28,946 nt of DNA from Schoenoplectus triqueter (lineage: Eukaryota > Streptophyta > Magnoliopsida > Poales > Cyperaceae), in assembly GCA_964058805.1 (NCBI GenBank), contig CAXKVV010001734.1, positions 1 through 28,946 on the forward strand, read 5' to 3'. Of the stretch, positions 1 to 10,966 are shown piece by piece. The notes under the pieces are model-generated. The model saw nothing but the letters and a program-made list of their open reading frames with translations. It had not been told where the DNA came from and searched no databases. Positions within the stretch are counted from its first letter, which is position 1, and the number at the start of each line of letters is the position of its first letter. A program made the translations under genes and the position numbers.

Positions 1-1300
1 GATAAAAATAGAAAATATTAGCTGTATTAGAACTTTTTTGGAACCTTTAATTAAGGCGTGCATGTGTGATAACCGCAACTTATATATAATAAATTAAATG
101 GATGGAATACATGTTTAGATACTGGACCCGTCTTGGGGTGGATCAATCTATTAATTATTTCTTTTCTTGATTTGGTATAAAATTTAATTTGCGAGTCCGT
201 CTATAATACCAACTTTATTATTAAGTTGTTGGCATTAATATTTTTATACATCCGATCGATTTGTATGACAATTCATGTATAATTTGATTTTCTCTTCATT
301 ACATAAAAGGTTTATTTTAACACTTATCTCGATTAAATGTTTACTAAAATGTTTATTAATCAAAGTTATACAAGTAGGATCGGATCAATCGTTTTCCGTT
401 CACGTTGGGATTCACGTCGAAGAACTTTTAATGAACTATATACAACGTGCTGAACTTGATTAAAAATAAATAAATAAGAAAACGGATATTAATCTGGACT
501 AACCCGATCCATTGTTGACATATGTAGTTATACACTAGAGTGGGAATGACATATCACATATGTAATGCACTAAAGTGGGAAATATCTTATCAATTTACTA
601 TAAAGTGGGAAATATCTTGTCAATTTACTATAAAATTTGTAGTTGCATATTGACCGTGCTAAAATGTAGCAATAAAGTCTTAATTCAACCCATCATAAAT
701 TCCTAATTAGGAAGTCTAACCGCGTCAAGGAGATATCTTATCAATTTAGGAAATGAAATCAAATAATGATAACCCCACAAAAGAAATTGAGTTTTATTAT
801 ATTATAAAGCGTGTGTATGTATTGGAGATATTTATTTATTTAGTGTCTGATATATGTGAAATGTAGATATACTTTTTGTAAAAATAAAAAATATAATGAC
901 CAAAATAATTTATTTTATTTTTGAAATTCTAATTGTATGCATATGAGAAAGGTAAATATCAAAATTTCTCAAAAATTGTATATGAAATTCTTTTTCACAT
1001 GATATTTGTGTTTCGTGCATCAACTAAAATTTATAAGCAACAAAAGCTATGAGACAAATATAATTTAACATAGATTCTTTGCTAGTTTGTTATAAAATTT
1101 GATGTTGGCTCTTTCATTCACCTTCAATATATGACTTTTGGACCGTTTCATATGTACATTAATCAATCGTTTTAACTTTTAATTAAGTTGATTGATCCAT
1201 TCGTAAATTTACATATATATATTTTCTTCTGTTGAATGATATGAATTGAAAATTTCCGATTGCGTTGAGCTACAAAACAATAATGTATCTATAAAGTTTT
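1..1300. other. AT-rich intergenic DNA
   Basis: No gene is supported here. The stretch is strongly AT-rich with many stops in all frames. The one open frame, at 275-463, starts in low-complexity sequence and resembles nothing I know. A short tandem repeat (571-630) is listed separately. Confidence 0.7.
571..630. repeat. 30-bp tandem repeat, two copies
   Basis: Positions 571-600 and 601-630 are the same 30-bp unit, starting taaagtgggaaatatctt, with one A/G difference. A looser relative (gagtgggaatgacatatca) lies just upstream at about 538-557, so the array may once have been longer. Confidence 0.9.
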
Positions 1301-2120
1301 TTCCCCCCCTGAAAGCTGTGATAGCAAGGCTTGACAAAGAAGCTTCCTATAAAATACTCAACCCCTGAAACTGAAACGTTGTTCTGTTGGATTCAAATGC
1401 AATAACCGTTTGCGTTGGGCTTCAATATCTTGCCCTGGTCCTGGGCCTGGGCCTGAACATGGGCCTGGGCCTGGGTCTGGGCCGAATCAATATCAACACC
1501 ACCGAATTGAATTTTGAATCCCTCCTTTCCTTTACTAATCACCAATCTCGATGCAACTGTTTTTCCATCCTATTCTTTACTCCAATCTCAATGTTGATCC
1601 AAAAGTTAAAACATGCCTTGGAACCAAAACTCCCCCCGTTTCCGTGCCAGACTGCCAGTGCAGGACTAATATTGAGAAGGAAAAAGCAAACGGGGAGAGA
1701 GAGCGCGCGCGAGCAGCCGTGGAGAGCATCACCGGCCACCGGCGGCTCTTTTGAGGTCAGGCTTTGTTGCGTTCTATTGCAAATAGATCGGATCGATCTC
1801 AGTATCTCGTCATTTATTCCTCGCTTCTTAGTTCTCACTTTGTCACTTCTTAGATGGGGATGGGATGGAACAAGTGCAGCCTAACGAAAATTTCAGAAAT
1901 AAGAAAAGAGAACCTACCTGTTCAATACAAACGGAGTAGTACAAATTTAGAGATCTCATTGTAAACAATTTCGCCCTAATTTTTCCAAAATCTGCTTTCT
2001 ATCCACTATCCTTGTCAACAAGCTGCATTGGGGTCCTGGTGTTTTAGCACGCATACTCGAGAAATTACCTCCCGTCAAAATCAAATTTACATGTTTGTTT
2101 GTGGTTGTTGTAGGAGGGGC
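1301..2120 (+). promoter_or_regulatory. Probable promoter and 5' leader of the DUF2439 gene
   Basis: This interval precedes the start codon at 2121. It is richer in GC than its surroundings around 1620-1745, with a gagagag/gcgcgcg stretch near 1693-1712, as plant transcription start regions often are. The open frames across 1387-1884 on both strands look like by-products of the higher GC content. No TATA box or leader intron could be placed with confidence. Confidence 0.4.
1434..1483. repeat. GGGCCT hexanucleotide repeat
   Basis: Imperfect hexamer array (ctgggc/cctggg) of about eight units, interrupted by gaacat near 1454-1460. It is one of the few GC-rich blocks in the left flank and lies about 640 bp upstream of the DUF2439 start codon. 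Confidence 0.85.
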
Positions 2121-5100
2121 ATGTCAGACAACACCAACACACGGAAATGGAGAGTGACTTACACCAAGCATTTGAAGCAGAAAAGAAAGGTTTATCATGA
2201 TGGATTTCTTGAGCTTAGTGACAAAGTGAGTTGGCAGCATTGCTTTCATCTATATTAATGTATTGTACTTCCAGTAATGTCTGAAAGATATGGGCAAACA
2301 AGTGCTTCAGTTAGATGCGTGCATCCAGGTACGATTGTATGATGAGAGCGAGAACTTGATAGAGAGCAAATTCCCTAGCAAGGCTGACTCGATTGAGTGC
2401 GGCAAATCCTTCACCATGGATTCTCATCTTGTTGACATTGGAGATCCTATGCACCTCTTGTCTAATCCCACTGCTACTTCCACTGCACAACAAAATGGTA
2501 ATCGCCGTTTGCTTCTTCAGCTTGTGGTATCATCTAAAGATTATAATATGTGAAGTCTCACAGGCATAAAACCAAAATGGACAGACAGCAAGAGAAACTC
2601 ATTTAACAGGAAACTGTTGCACAAGGTCTCTAACTCGATGCAAAGCAACATCAAAGGTCAGTGAATACCATTACCGACAAATTTTTTTTGTTTTCTTTTG
2701 TCATGTCAAAGCTAATCTTCTGTAATGAACTTGAACTTTCGGTTAGTGGAAGCAAAGAAGGCTGAACCTTGCACCACTGGTGCACTATCAAGCAATTTAA
2801 CTTCGCCGCGCTCACTTCTTGAAGGTTTTTAACTTTCTTTTCCACTTAAATCTCTGCATTTCTTTTTTGTTCAATTATGAAAGATTAGTAATCATGTAAC
2901 TGTCAGATTTTATTTATTCTTCATGTCTTTGCATTTAATGTAGAGTGGAGCGTGCTGTATACAACCCAACTAACACAGAAGGCAAAGACATACCATGATG
3001 GTAAATTGCGACTTTCTAAACTTGGTTCCCATGCAAAACAGGTTAGCAAATTGAGCTAGACATCCTTATTCCAAATGTGAGTTAACTATGGTGGATTGTA
3101 CAGTTGTTCCATTCAATGGAGCAGGTGTGGCTATATGATGAGAATGAGAGGCTTCTAGAAAGCAAGGTCTTAGGAAAAGAGGATATGCTCAAGTCTGGCC
3201 AAACTCTTATCATGCAAGGTCATCTTGTCGACATATGTCTCTCCACAATTCAAGTTGGGAAAGAAAACAGCTCAGTTTCATCCCTTAGAAAGCCATTTCA
3301 GAAGCCCACTTCTACCATCTGCAGTTTTGGTGACAGCACTAGCCCTTTTGTTTCATTTCTTCTCACTTTCATTAAGAACTTTTTGATATATGCTTGTTAT
3401 CCTGCAAGGTAACAACATCTGAACTTATAAATTGACACCCGTTTTCATGCAGCTAGGGAGGAAGCATCCTCCGTTAAGCGTAGTATACCAGAAACCAATT
3501 CCATGTTGAAAGGTTCAAATATCCCTTGTAATTTCTTCTCCATCACTGCATATGACAAGTTATGTTTTGGTAAAATAATTAGTATTGCACAACATATCTT
3601 GGCAACCCGGGAAACATTTCCTATCTGATAAGTAAAATGCTTTATGCATACAGAACATATCTATGTATTCTTCTTCTGATCTTCATCTCTCATGTGGCAC
3701 CTACTCATATATATAATTACATCGAAGAACATGTATTAGGACTTCAACTTAATTGTTCTTGACTGATTGCAGAGTGGAATGTTTTGTACACGACCCAACT
3801 AAATAAGAAGGCTAAGACATACCATGATGGTAGCTTAAGACTTGCCCAAGCTACAGGTTCGCTCACAAAGCAGGTCGGTGCTTTGGATTTACTATAAATT
3901 TATTCTCTTCTTTATGGTAAATGAAGGTTACATTTGCCTTTTTAACTTTTCTTCACATTTCTCTTCCAGATTACCTTAGCAAGTGAAGATGGTCAAATCT
4001 TAGGCAGCCGACAGCTGAGGTCATTTGAATGTATAGAAAGTGGGGGCGAGTACGAGCTAACTGGATATCTGGTTCAAGTTTATGACATACACGTCTGTCA
4101 AGAAGGTCGTTTTCATCTTCATCCTACTTTTGTTTGAAATATGTTGTTTTCAGGCATACTGGGAATAAAGTTAACATGGAACTGTCATTTTAAATAGCTC
4201 ATTTGCCAAATGTTTGCGCCTAGGTAAATTGGGCAAAACTTTTTGTGTTCAAATAGGACCTAAAGGGGGTTTCCACTTAATTCTGGTTTTGCCAGAAATG
4301 CATTTTATCAAATTTCACAAAGATGAAAGATCATAATACATTCTCACTTCTGTCTTGTCACTGAATAAATGTGAATAAGTTGTCTCTCTGGATGGGGTGT
4401 GATTTGCAGGTTCTTGTCAAAAGAGCCCTTTGAAGCAATTTGTGAAGTCAAAGACATTGATGGAAAGCCTCCCTACAAGTGAGGAATAATTATTTTCTTT
4501 TTCTGCTTAACCAGTTGAAATCGGAATATTATGGAATGATATTTAAGAACTTTTGATGTATGTTTATTACTTAAAAGAGGTGGTTGATAAAACAAAGGAG
4601 GAACAAGTTAAGAGTATTAAACCACAGAATGAAGACAGAATGGAGATGGAAAAGCCAACAGACAGTAAGAGGTGCATCACTTTTGCTCGACGAGATGGTT
4701 GGTCTCCTTATTTATCACTTAATGGTTTATACAGCATTAATATCAATTAATGTCTTCTGTGCTATACCACAAAACCCAGGATGGGCTAAGTACGCTGTTA
4801 TAAATTCTTCAGTGGCACTTAATTAATGTACATGTAGATCAGCTTGCTGGCTAATGTTAGTACTACTACTGAGACTACCACTCATGTACATTTGCAGCTT
4901 GCCAGATAATGTCGGTACTAAAGAAACCGACAGCAGTACAAGAGGGAGAAGCAGCACAAGTAGTGAAAAATGTTCACCCTCCTTTGCACCTTGTCGATGA
5001 CAGTACAGGAGAAGACAAGCTCCCAGTAATAGCACAAAGAATGCATGAGAAATATGACAATGCTTATCATCGTTCCACAATTTCTCCATTTTCTTTGTAA

Positions 5101-5719
5101 TAAGTTTTGTGACTGTTTCATATTTGCTCATGTGAAAACTTGGTCAATTTTTTGGTCATTAGATCGAACTGCTCAATTGAAGCTTCCACAATCAGTCTTT
5201 ATTTCAGTAATCATGATGATAAGTCACCATAATAATAATTGCGAGTACCTAAAATTATGTTTTTTTTTCTTTTTTGTTGGATATAGGGAATCAGGAACCG
5301 AAGCTTCAGAAGTGCAAATCACGGTCAAAGAGAATTGTAGCAGTTCCAGCATGCAAAACAGTTCATCAGGTTAGCGTGTCAATGGATGAGATTATTAATT
5401 AGCACTAAAGACTTCAACATGCACTCTGTTCAATAACTTTAATCAATTACTTTATTTTAACTTGAATGTTGAACAATTTGCAGTGTCAAGTGATACTACC
5501 GCCTCAGCTTCATGTGAGGTCCAGTGTGAAGCTGCAATCTTGGTATGAACCCTTATATCTAGATATACGCTTTTGATAGCTCGGCTTCTGCACAGTTTAT
5601 CATTTTTTATTCTTTTTTTCATATGGCAGGATTTGGAGAAGACAGATGGGGGAGTCTCTGTTGAAGCATCATTTGCTGACTCTGGCAATGATTTCCCCTC
5701 GTTTGATCTTGGATTCTAG
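2121..5719 (+). CDS. Triple DUF2439 (ZGRF1/Mte1-type) domain protein, 15 exons
   Basis: Spliced CDS of 543 aa. Exons: 2121-2225, 2329-2497, 2564-2656, 2747-2824, 2944-3041, 3125-3329, 3453-3512, 3773-3873, 3970-4105, 4410-4478, 4578-4664, 4898-5096, 5287-5369, 5484-5542, 5630-5719. All have GT-AG borders and continuous phase. Three diverged copies of one domain are visible: WRVTYTKHLKQKRKVYHDG with VRLYDES (exons 1-2), EWSVLYTTQL with TYHDG and VWLYDEN (exons 5-6), and EWNVLYTTQL with TYHDG (exons 8-9). Each is cut at the same place, after the YHDG strand segment, which fits internal domain duplication. The tail is Ser/Thr- and Lys-rich, low in complexity, and ends in FPSFDLGF. DUF2439 is known from the N-terminus of ZGRF1 and from fungal Mte1/Dbl2, which act in recombination with FANCM/Mph1-type helicases. 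A similar nuclear role here is inference. No helicase domain is present. The exon 11 donor at 4665 was chosen over one at 4672 because only it keeps the frame open; exon 12 is the least certain. Confidence 0.85.
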
Positions 5720-6316
5720 CTACTAACGATGTGGAATTCTATTTGAATTTTTGTTGCTCGTTTGAGACTTTCAAGACAGATAATTAGACCGGTTAGATGT
5801 TAGGAATCCCTTCAGAACTATGTAGCATGGCCACTTTTAAGCGCAATCGTAAGTAGTTGCATTAAGTTCCTTTTCTGGTCGAAGAATTACACAAAGTTTT
5901 GTTTGACTAGCAACTTTGATGGAACAGTTATTTGGATACACAATCTCCCAAAAAATTGTCAAATGCTAACGCTTGTAATATTACGCTTATAGTTTTAGTG
6001 ATGGTGCGAGGCCTTTTGTTTATTTTTTGTTCAGAATTCAATTGTATTACGAGTTTATTTTACTAACATTTGCAATTGCAGTCCAAGCGGATATACATAC
6101 CGTCACGTCTTGTATACGAGAAATTACGCCTTTTTGTATTTGACTTTTCTCATTTAAATGTGCTAATTTTTGGGGAAAAAAGAAAACAGCAGCACAAAAT
6201 TTACTCGGTATTCAAAGAATACAATTTATCTGACAAATAATCCATTTGTAGCTTACTAAAAGAGAAGTGAATTCGGTGCATCCATCTAATTGATTTTCAA
6301 TAATAAGCTAATTTCA
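5720..6316. other. Convergent 3' flanks of the DUF2439 gene and the THO6 relic
   Basis: About 600 bp between two stop codons that face each other. It presumably holds both 3' untranslated regions. No open frame or RNA gene is supported, and no clear polyadenylation signal could be fixed. Confidence 0.5.
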
Positions 6317-6438
6317 TCACAGAACCTCATTGAATCCTGCACAAGAAAAGGTGCATACATGGCTCCCATATTCTGATTTGACGTCTACAATGCCTCCATA
6401 ACCGGCGATATCTACCACCTGAAACAAATACATGGTCA

Positions 6439-6530
6439 GTGAATGCTTCATGACCCGTTTGATGTTTCGAGCAATAATTGCTTAGTGAATGCTTCATGAC
6501 CCGTTTGATGTTTCAAGCAATAATTGCTTA
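6439..6530. repeat. 46-bp perfect-junction tandem duplication in the last THO6 intron
   Basis: 6439-6484 and 6485-6530 are head-to-tail copies of one 46-bp unit beginning gtgaatgcttcatgacccg, differing at one base (g/a). The near identity points to a recent duplication. It lies in the intron between THO6 relic exons 11 and 12. Confidence 0.95.
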
Positions 6531-8498
6531 GTCCAGTACTTTTTTTAAGACATCAGGTTATCAATTCTGAAAATATTGGCAATCAAACATGAAGTACCCC
6601 AGATAGATGAAGGGAGACAGAAAATGGAGTAGAAGCACACTTCACTTGAGAAATAAGCGACCAGTTTATAAAACAGCGTGAGAGCACAGGTTCTCCCCAA
6701 CCGCCAGGATCCGCAACCATTATTATCCATTAAATCTTAAGCACCGAATACTTAATTGATGTTTATTAAAACAAATGAAATAGTTTCATGAGACGAACAT
6801 AATACAGAGCTGTAGGTTGATGCAATAGAAAAGAGTATACCTGGTTGTTATCAAACACGAGATCCTAAATAGGAGAAGGACATTCTATGTTGAAGATGCA
6901 TTCATTTGATATAAGCCTCCAAACTGACAACCCTCCAAAAGAACCACAGCCCTAAAAGGAGATGTAAAACACACACCCCATATTTAAATGATCAGCTGCA
7001 TTTTAAAACAAAACATCACAATTTGCCTTGATCGGTAATCTAGGCAAAGGAGAATGCACTTGTTTATAACTTATAAGTAGTTAAGTACTATTAATGCAGC
7101 ATCCAAATGAAATAACTAGGCAAATGAGGAAGCAGTACAGCCATAATAGTTCATGCGCCAGCCAACTTTCGTTTGAATCAACAGCAACAGAACTAATCCA
7201 CGTATTGTGCACAGACTTGTTTTTCTTGTTTGGACATATAACATTAGTGCACTTTCCATTTCTACAATCTGTAGAGCAAAAAAAAAACATATTTTAATAA
7301 CATAACAGCGTATGTGAACTAAATGACAATGCTGGAAACATAACAAAGATGAAAACATTACTTCTGCAATTCTTTTATCGCAAATTATAAAGTAGATTCA
7401 TATCAAGTCTAATAGTTAACTAACCCCATATCCTGGCAGTTCCATCCTCTGACCCTGTTACTATCTGAAACAACAATATATGACGCATAAGAAGCTTAAG
7501 TGACAACTAAATTGACCAGAATAAAGAAGCAGCATTTACTAGAGAAAAAAGAAGTGTAAAAATAAAGCTCTGATTTTAATATAAAAAATTAAATATTGGA
7601 GGAGAGGCACCCAACCTGATTGCTCATCTTGCAGACTGTAACACAATGCAAATAATCTTGATGGCCCCCAAATACCATTTTACATTTACCAGTAGCCTGT
7701 ATTACATATTATAGTTGTATAGTGAGAAAAAATATGCAAAATCAACCTAATTGTAACAGCAAGTACAATAGTTTTGACAAAACTAACTAGGCAATTGTAG
7801 GTGCGCGTGATCGCTTTGGCAATCTCTATTTCTCAAAAGAAAACAAGGTATACGTAGTACCCTAAAAATGAAATTGTTCAAACAAGCACATGCACCTAGT
7901 TGGTCACTAAGACAGAGTTCAATAGGTCAAGCAACCTATACTTCTGTATAGGGACATAAACTGAGCTGAACTTAAAATTACCTTTCGCTACACCCTTTCC
8001 ACACTTCCTCAAGGATACTTATTACTCACTCCTTCCTTAGTATTAGCCATATCTCATTTATATACACACTTGTACTTCATTCTTTTGGTTACCAAGCTCA
8101 GGTCACCGGCTTAACGACGAAGAAGGATACTCTCATTTTCAAGACTACTCTTTTTTTTTGGCTTATTTGATACTGTCAGCTGCTTTGAAAGAGACTACCA
8201 TCTTTCCAAAACATGCTAATCCGTTGACTTGTTCACAGGGTTGCTTGAGATAATCATCCTTAATCCTGATTTGTTGCCTAATGGATATACCTTGCCACAT
8301 TTCTAGTGACATTGGTTCCAACGTTTCACAATTCACGTGCCATGGCCTGGGTCCGTGCATACTAGTTTCGCTGTCAGACTATCAGACTACGGTGAACATA
8401 ATTATGATACAGCAAAACATCCACTGCCTTACATTAAGAACCAAAAAATCTATGAAATTTAGAGAGAGAACATTGTCCCTTTGTGGGTTTGGATGTTG

Positions 8499-8547
8499 TG
8501 TGAGTGTTTTGGTTTGTGTGTGTGTGTGGTGGGGTGGGGTGGGGGGT
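8499..8547 (+). repeat. GT microsatellite running into a G-rich tract
   Basis: A (TG)n-like stretch is followed by ggtggggtggggtgggggg ending near 8546. It has three runs of four or more G and one run of two, so a G-quadruplex is possible but not canonical. On the minus strand it lies at the start of the intron after THO6 relic exon 6, whose donor is at 8554. Confidence 0.7.
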
Positions 8548-9989
8548 TGTATACCACATCCCAAGCATATGCACATCCATCACCTGCAGCTGAAAATATG
8601 CACCCTTCCTATCCAATGAAGCAAGCTTATTACAAGTGTAATAATTAATGTTGAACATTTCCAAAAAAGAGAAAAAGAATCAAACCAACTATTTTGTTAA
8701 ATTAAATCTTGGAAAAGATTGACAAATCAAAAAGGATTTACAGACCTCTTGGTGCACAGCAATAACATTGGTTTCAGGTATTGGAGATCGGGCACCCCAT
8801 GGATCCCTATACGTGAAATGTTGCCATGGTGGTACCGAATCAAATTTTATATATAACAGAAATTTTATAACTGACAGGAAAGAAGAAAAGAAAATCAGAA
8901 AGGACATTGAGAGTAAAGACGAAGACATACTCCTGTTGTGGGTTCACAATGTCTATAGGATTGATTTGGTCAACTGTACATTTCAAAAGGGCACGAGGAA
9001 GAAATATCATGATTCCTACCAGCTGATTGGAACAAAAAAGAGAGCAAAATTACCTGGCTTGGAATTGAGCAAGTTTGTCCACCTCCAAGCTCTAATATGA
9101 CCATCATCACCACCACTGGTGAAGGAAAAAAGGAAAAAAAGAAAGACATTAAATATTACAATTAGTAGTAGCATCACAACATACAGGAGATGGGGAGATG
9201 TTGGTGCGGGGTGAATCCGAATTGTGACCTGAACAGCAAGGCATCAGAATCATCCCCAAAGAACTGAACTTACGACTTTGGTGTCCTTGAATGATGCAAA
9301 GTGGATCCAACCTAGAATGCTCACCCTGCCTTCAGTAATTTTAAATTTCAACGAAATTAGTAACATTATTGATGCTAAGACAACTGTAATGTACTGAACC
9401 AAAGAGAACAAGAAAAGATACCGCAAAGAGAGATTATAAAGAAGAGTCTTAATTACAGCTCGCGTGATTGGCATTGTGTGGCGCCAAAATGCAAATTCTG
9501 CTGTTGCTGATGCTGCAGGAAAGGTAAAGAAAAGAACTCAGTGGCCATCACCAACATAGCAAGAATATAATATGATGAATGGCATTGGAATGTTGGGTAG
9601 AAAGAGAAGTGAGATGCATATACAGGATGGAAAGTACCTTAAGGGAATAAGCAGCGATAGAACCATCACTGGATGCGGCGACGACAGTATCGGGGAGAGG
9701 TTCTTGGAGGAGGTGGTGGTCAGGGTTGAGATTGAGGTTGAAGCTGTGTCGCTTGGAAGTATCAGACACGGAAGGAGCAAAGGCTGCTCTGAAAATGGTG
9801 CGATGGGAGAGAGGCGCCTGTCCGAGAGAACCCTCCGCCTGTAGGCCGCCTCGTGCCACGCCCGAGCATCTGCCATGGAGGATGTGGTTTTGCTTCCCTT
9901 TGTTTCGCGCTTCTTCTCCATCTCCATTTCTGTGTCTTGTGTTTGTGTTTGAGTTTGATCCGAAATTATTTCGATCAAACTCAAATTCA

Positions 9990-10420
9990 AACTAGATCTA
10001 AATCGAATTGCAGATCGAACTAAATTAAACTCGAATTAAATTTTAATAATAAATAAATTTAATTATTCTAATTTTTATATCATCATAAATAATTAGAACA
10101 AAAATAATTAATATTTTATTAATTTTATAATAAAAATTAAAAAATTAGGTAATATTTATTAATTTAATAATAAATTAATAATATCTTATTAATTTTATAA
10201 TAATATAATTATGTTAATATATATATATATATATATTATTGACCAAATAATAAAGATATATACAAATAACTACATATCGAACTATTACGGAACAAATTCG
10301 AAATAATTTATTAAAAAATTATCAAACTAATAAAAAATCTAATCAAATAAACCAAATAATAAAAAAATTAAATTAAATATCGAACGAATTACGATAATTA
10401 TATGCGGGATTTTATTTCAA
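9990..10420. other. Extremely AT-rich block upstream of the THO6 relic
   Basis: About 430 bp of nearly pure A/T with recurring ataattaat and aaactcgaattaaa-type words and a (TA)n run near 10218-10238. It occupies the place where the THO6 promoter would lie. It may be a decayed transposon or simple-sequence expansion. No terminal repeats or coding capacity were seen. Confidence 0.5.
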
Positions 10421-10966
10421 GCTCGGTAAGGCGGTGGGGGCCAGCGACAGTGCTATCTATGCAAATAGCTTTTGCTTAATTGCTGGGGTCATGTTAGCGT
10501 AGCCCAGGGCCCTTCTGGGCTTTAGGCTCTTTGAAATACCCCCACACTCCGCTCCCTTTCTTTTGTACAATCAACTATGTCATGCCTACCTTATTACAGG
10601 ATTATGAGCAACAACAAATAATTTATTAATTCCAGTCTTTTCAGCTTGAGTAGCTAATAATGGGGGCAACGCCTGCTTCAAATCCCCAGTACATTTTCTA
10701 ACGGTAGCTCAATACAAACCCACAACTAGGGTATATCTCACAAGAAAACAACGACACCAGCAGTAAAATTATGTTAACTTCAATAATTATTATATTAGTA
10801 CTAAAAGTACAGCTGGAGCTCGGGATCAAACAGCACTCCAGCAGTATGTCAAGAGGTTAAAAACATCAGGGAAAAGATGGAAAGAGGAACGGCACGCGAC
10901 ACACAAATTCAGAACTCTAAACTATCACACACTGCTAAAAAGTCAATCTCACTCAGCATCTTTCTG
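10421..10966. other. Intergenic region and probable 3' UTR of the repeat-protein gene
   Basis: No gene supported. The part nearest 10966, perhaps down to about 10780, is likely the 3' untranslated region of the minus-strand gene. The remainder includes a GC-richer patch at 10421-10520. Confidence 0.4.

Larger units (their letters stand above)
6317..9876 (-). pseudogene. THO6: Decaying THO complex subunit 6 gene (THO6/DWA1-like), introns retained
   Basis: Intact THO6/DWA1 is a WD40 protein of the THO/TREX mRNA-export complex, and in Arabidopsis also a CUL4-DDB1 substrate adaptor. Exons, 5' to 3': 9876-9638, 9512-9457, 9311-9229, 9115-9054, one ending at 8746 (start unresolved), 8608-8555, 7696-7616, 7464-7425, 7268-7159, 6951-6841, 6710-6598, 6418-6317. 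Family segments appear in order: TIFRAAFAPS, VVAASSDGSIAAYS, CIIQGH, GGDDGHIRAWRW, PWGARSPIPETN, IFSAAGDGCAYAWDV, TGKCKMVFGGHQDYLH, IVTGSEDGTARIW, DCRNGKC, GLSVW, FSVSLHLSG, IAGYGGIVDV. Lesions: a frameshift in a CT repeat in exon 1 (near 9806-9813); about 7 nt missing in exon 3 (near 9268-9275); a GC instead of GT donor after exon 9 (7158); an in-frame TAG in exon 10 (6867-6865); a GG instead of AG acceptor before exon 11 (6712-6711); and one base missing in exon 11 (near 6694-6697). Introns are kept, so it is not a processed copy. A functional copy may exist elsewhere. Confidence 0.8.

Noticed and set aside
1387..1884. Open frame of 165 aa with an LGLGLGLG stretch
   Set aside because: The Gly/Leu run is the translation of the GGGCCT hexamer, there is no family resemblance, and a second frame is open on the opposite strand, as expected of GC-richer leader DNA.
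4584..4826. Alternative frame through DUF2439 exon 11 with the donor at 4672
   Set aside because: That donor puts exon 12 in a frame with an early stop. The donor at 4665 (aca|gtaaga) is stronger and keeps the frame open to the conserved-looking FPSFDLGF end.
8281..8619. 112-aa plus-strand open frame
   Set aside because: It is antisense to a THO6 relic exon and crosses the GT/G-rich repeat; no similarity was recognised.
6317..9876. THO6 as a functional gene with unusual introns
   Set aside because: The frameshifts, the TAG and the altered splice dinucleotides cannot all be avoided by moving exon borders, since exon lengths no longer fit the phases.
9538..9990. 150-aa minus-strand open frame as a separate gene
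   Set aside because: Its first part is the true start of THO6 exon 1 (MADARAWHEAAYRRR), but after the CT repeat it runs in the wrong frame while the adjacent frame carries the THO6 sequence. It then reads through the intron.
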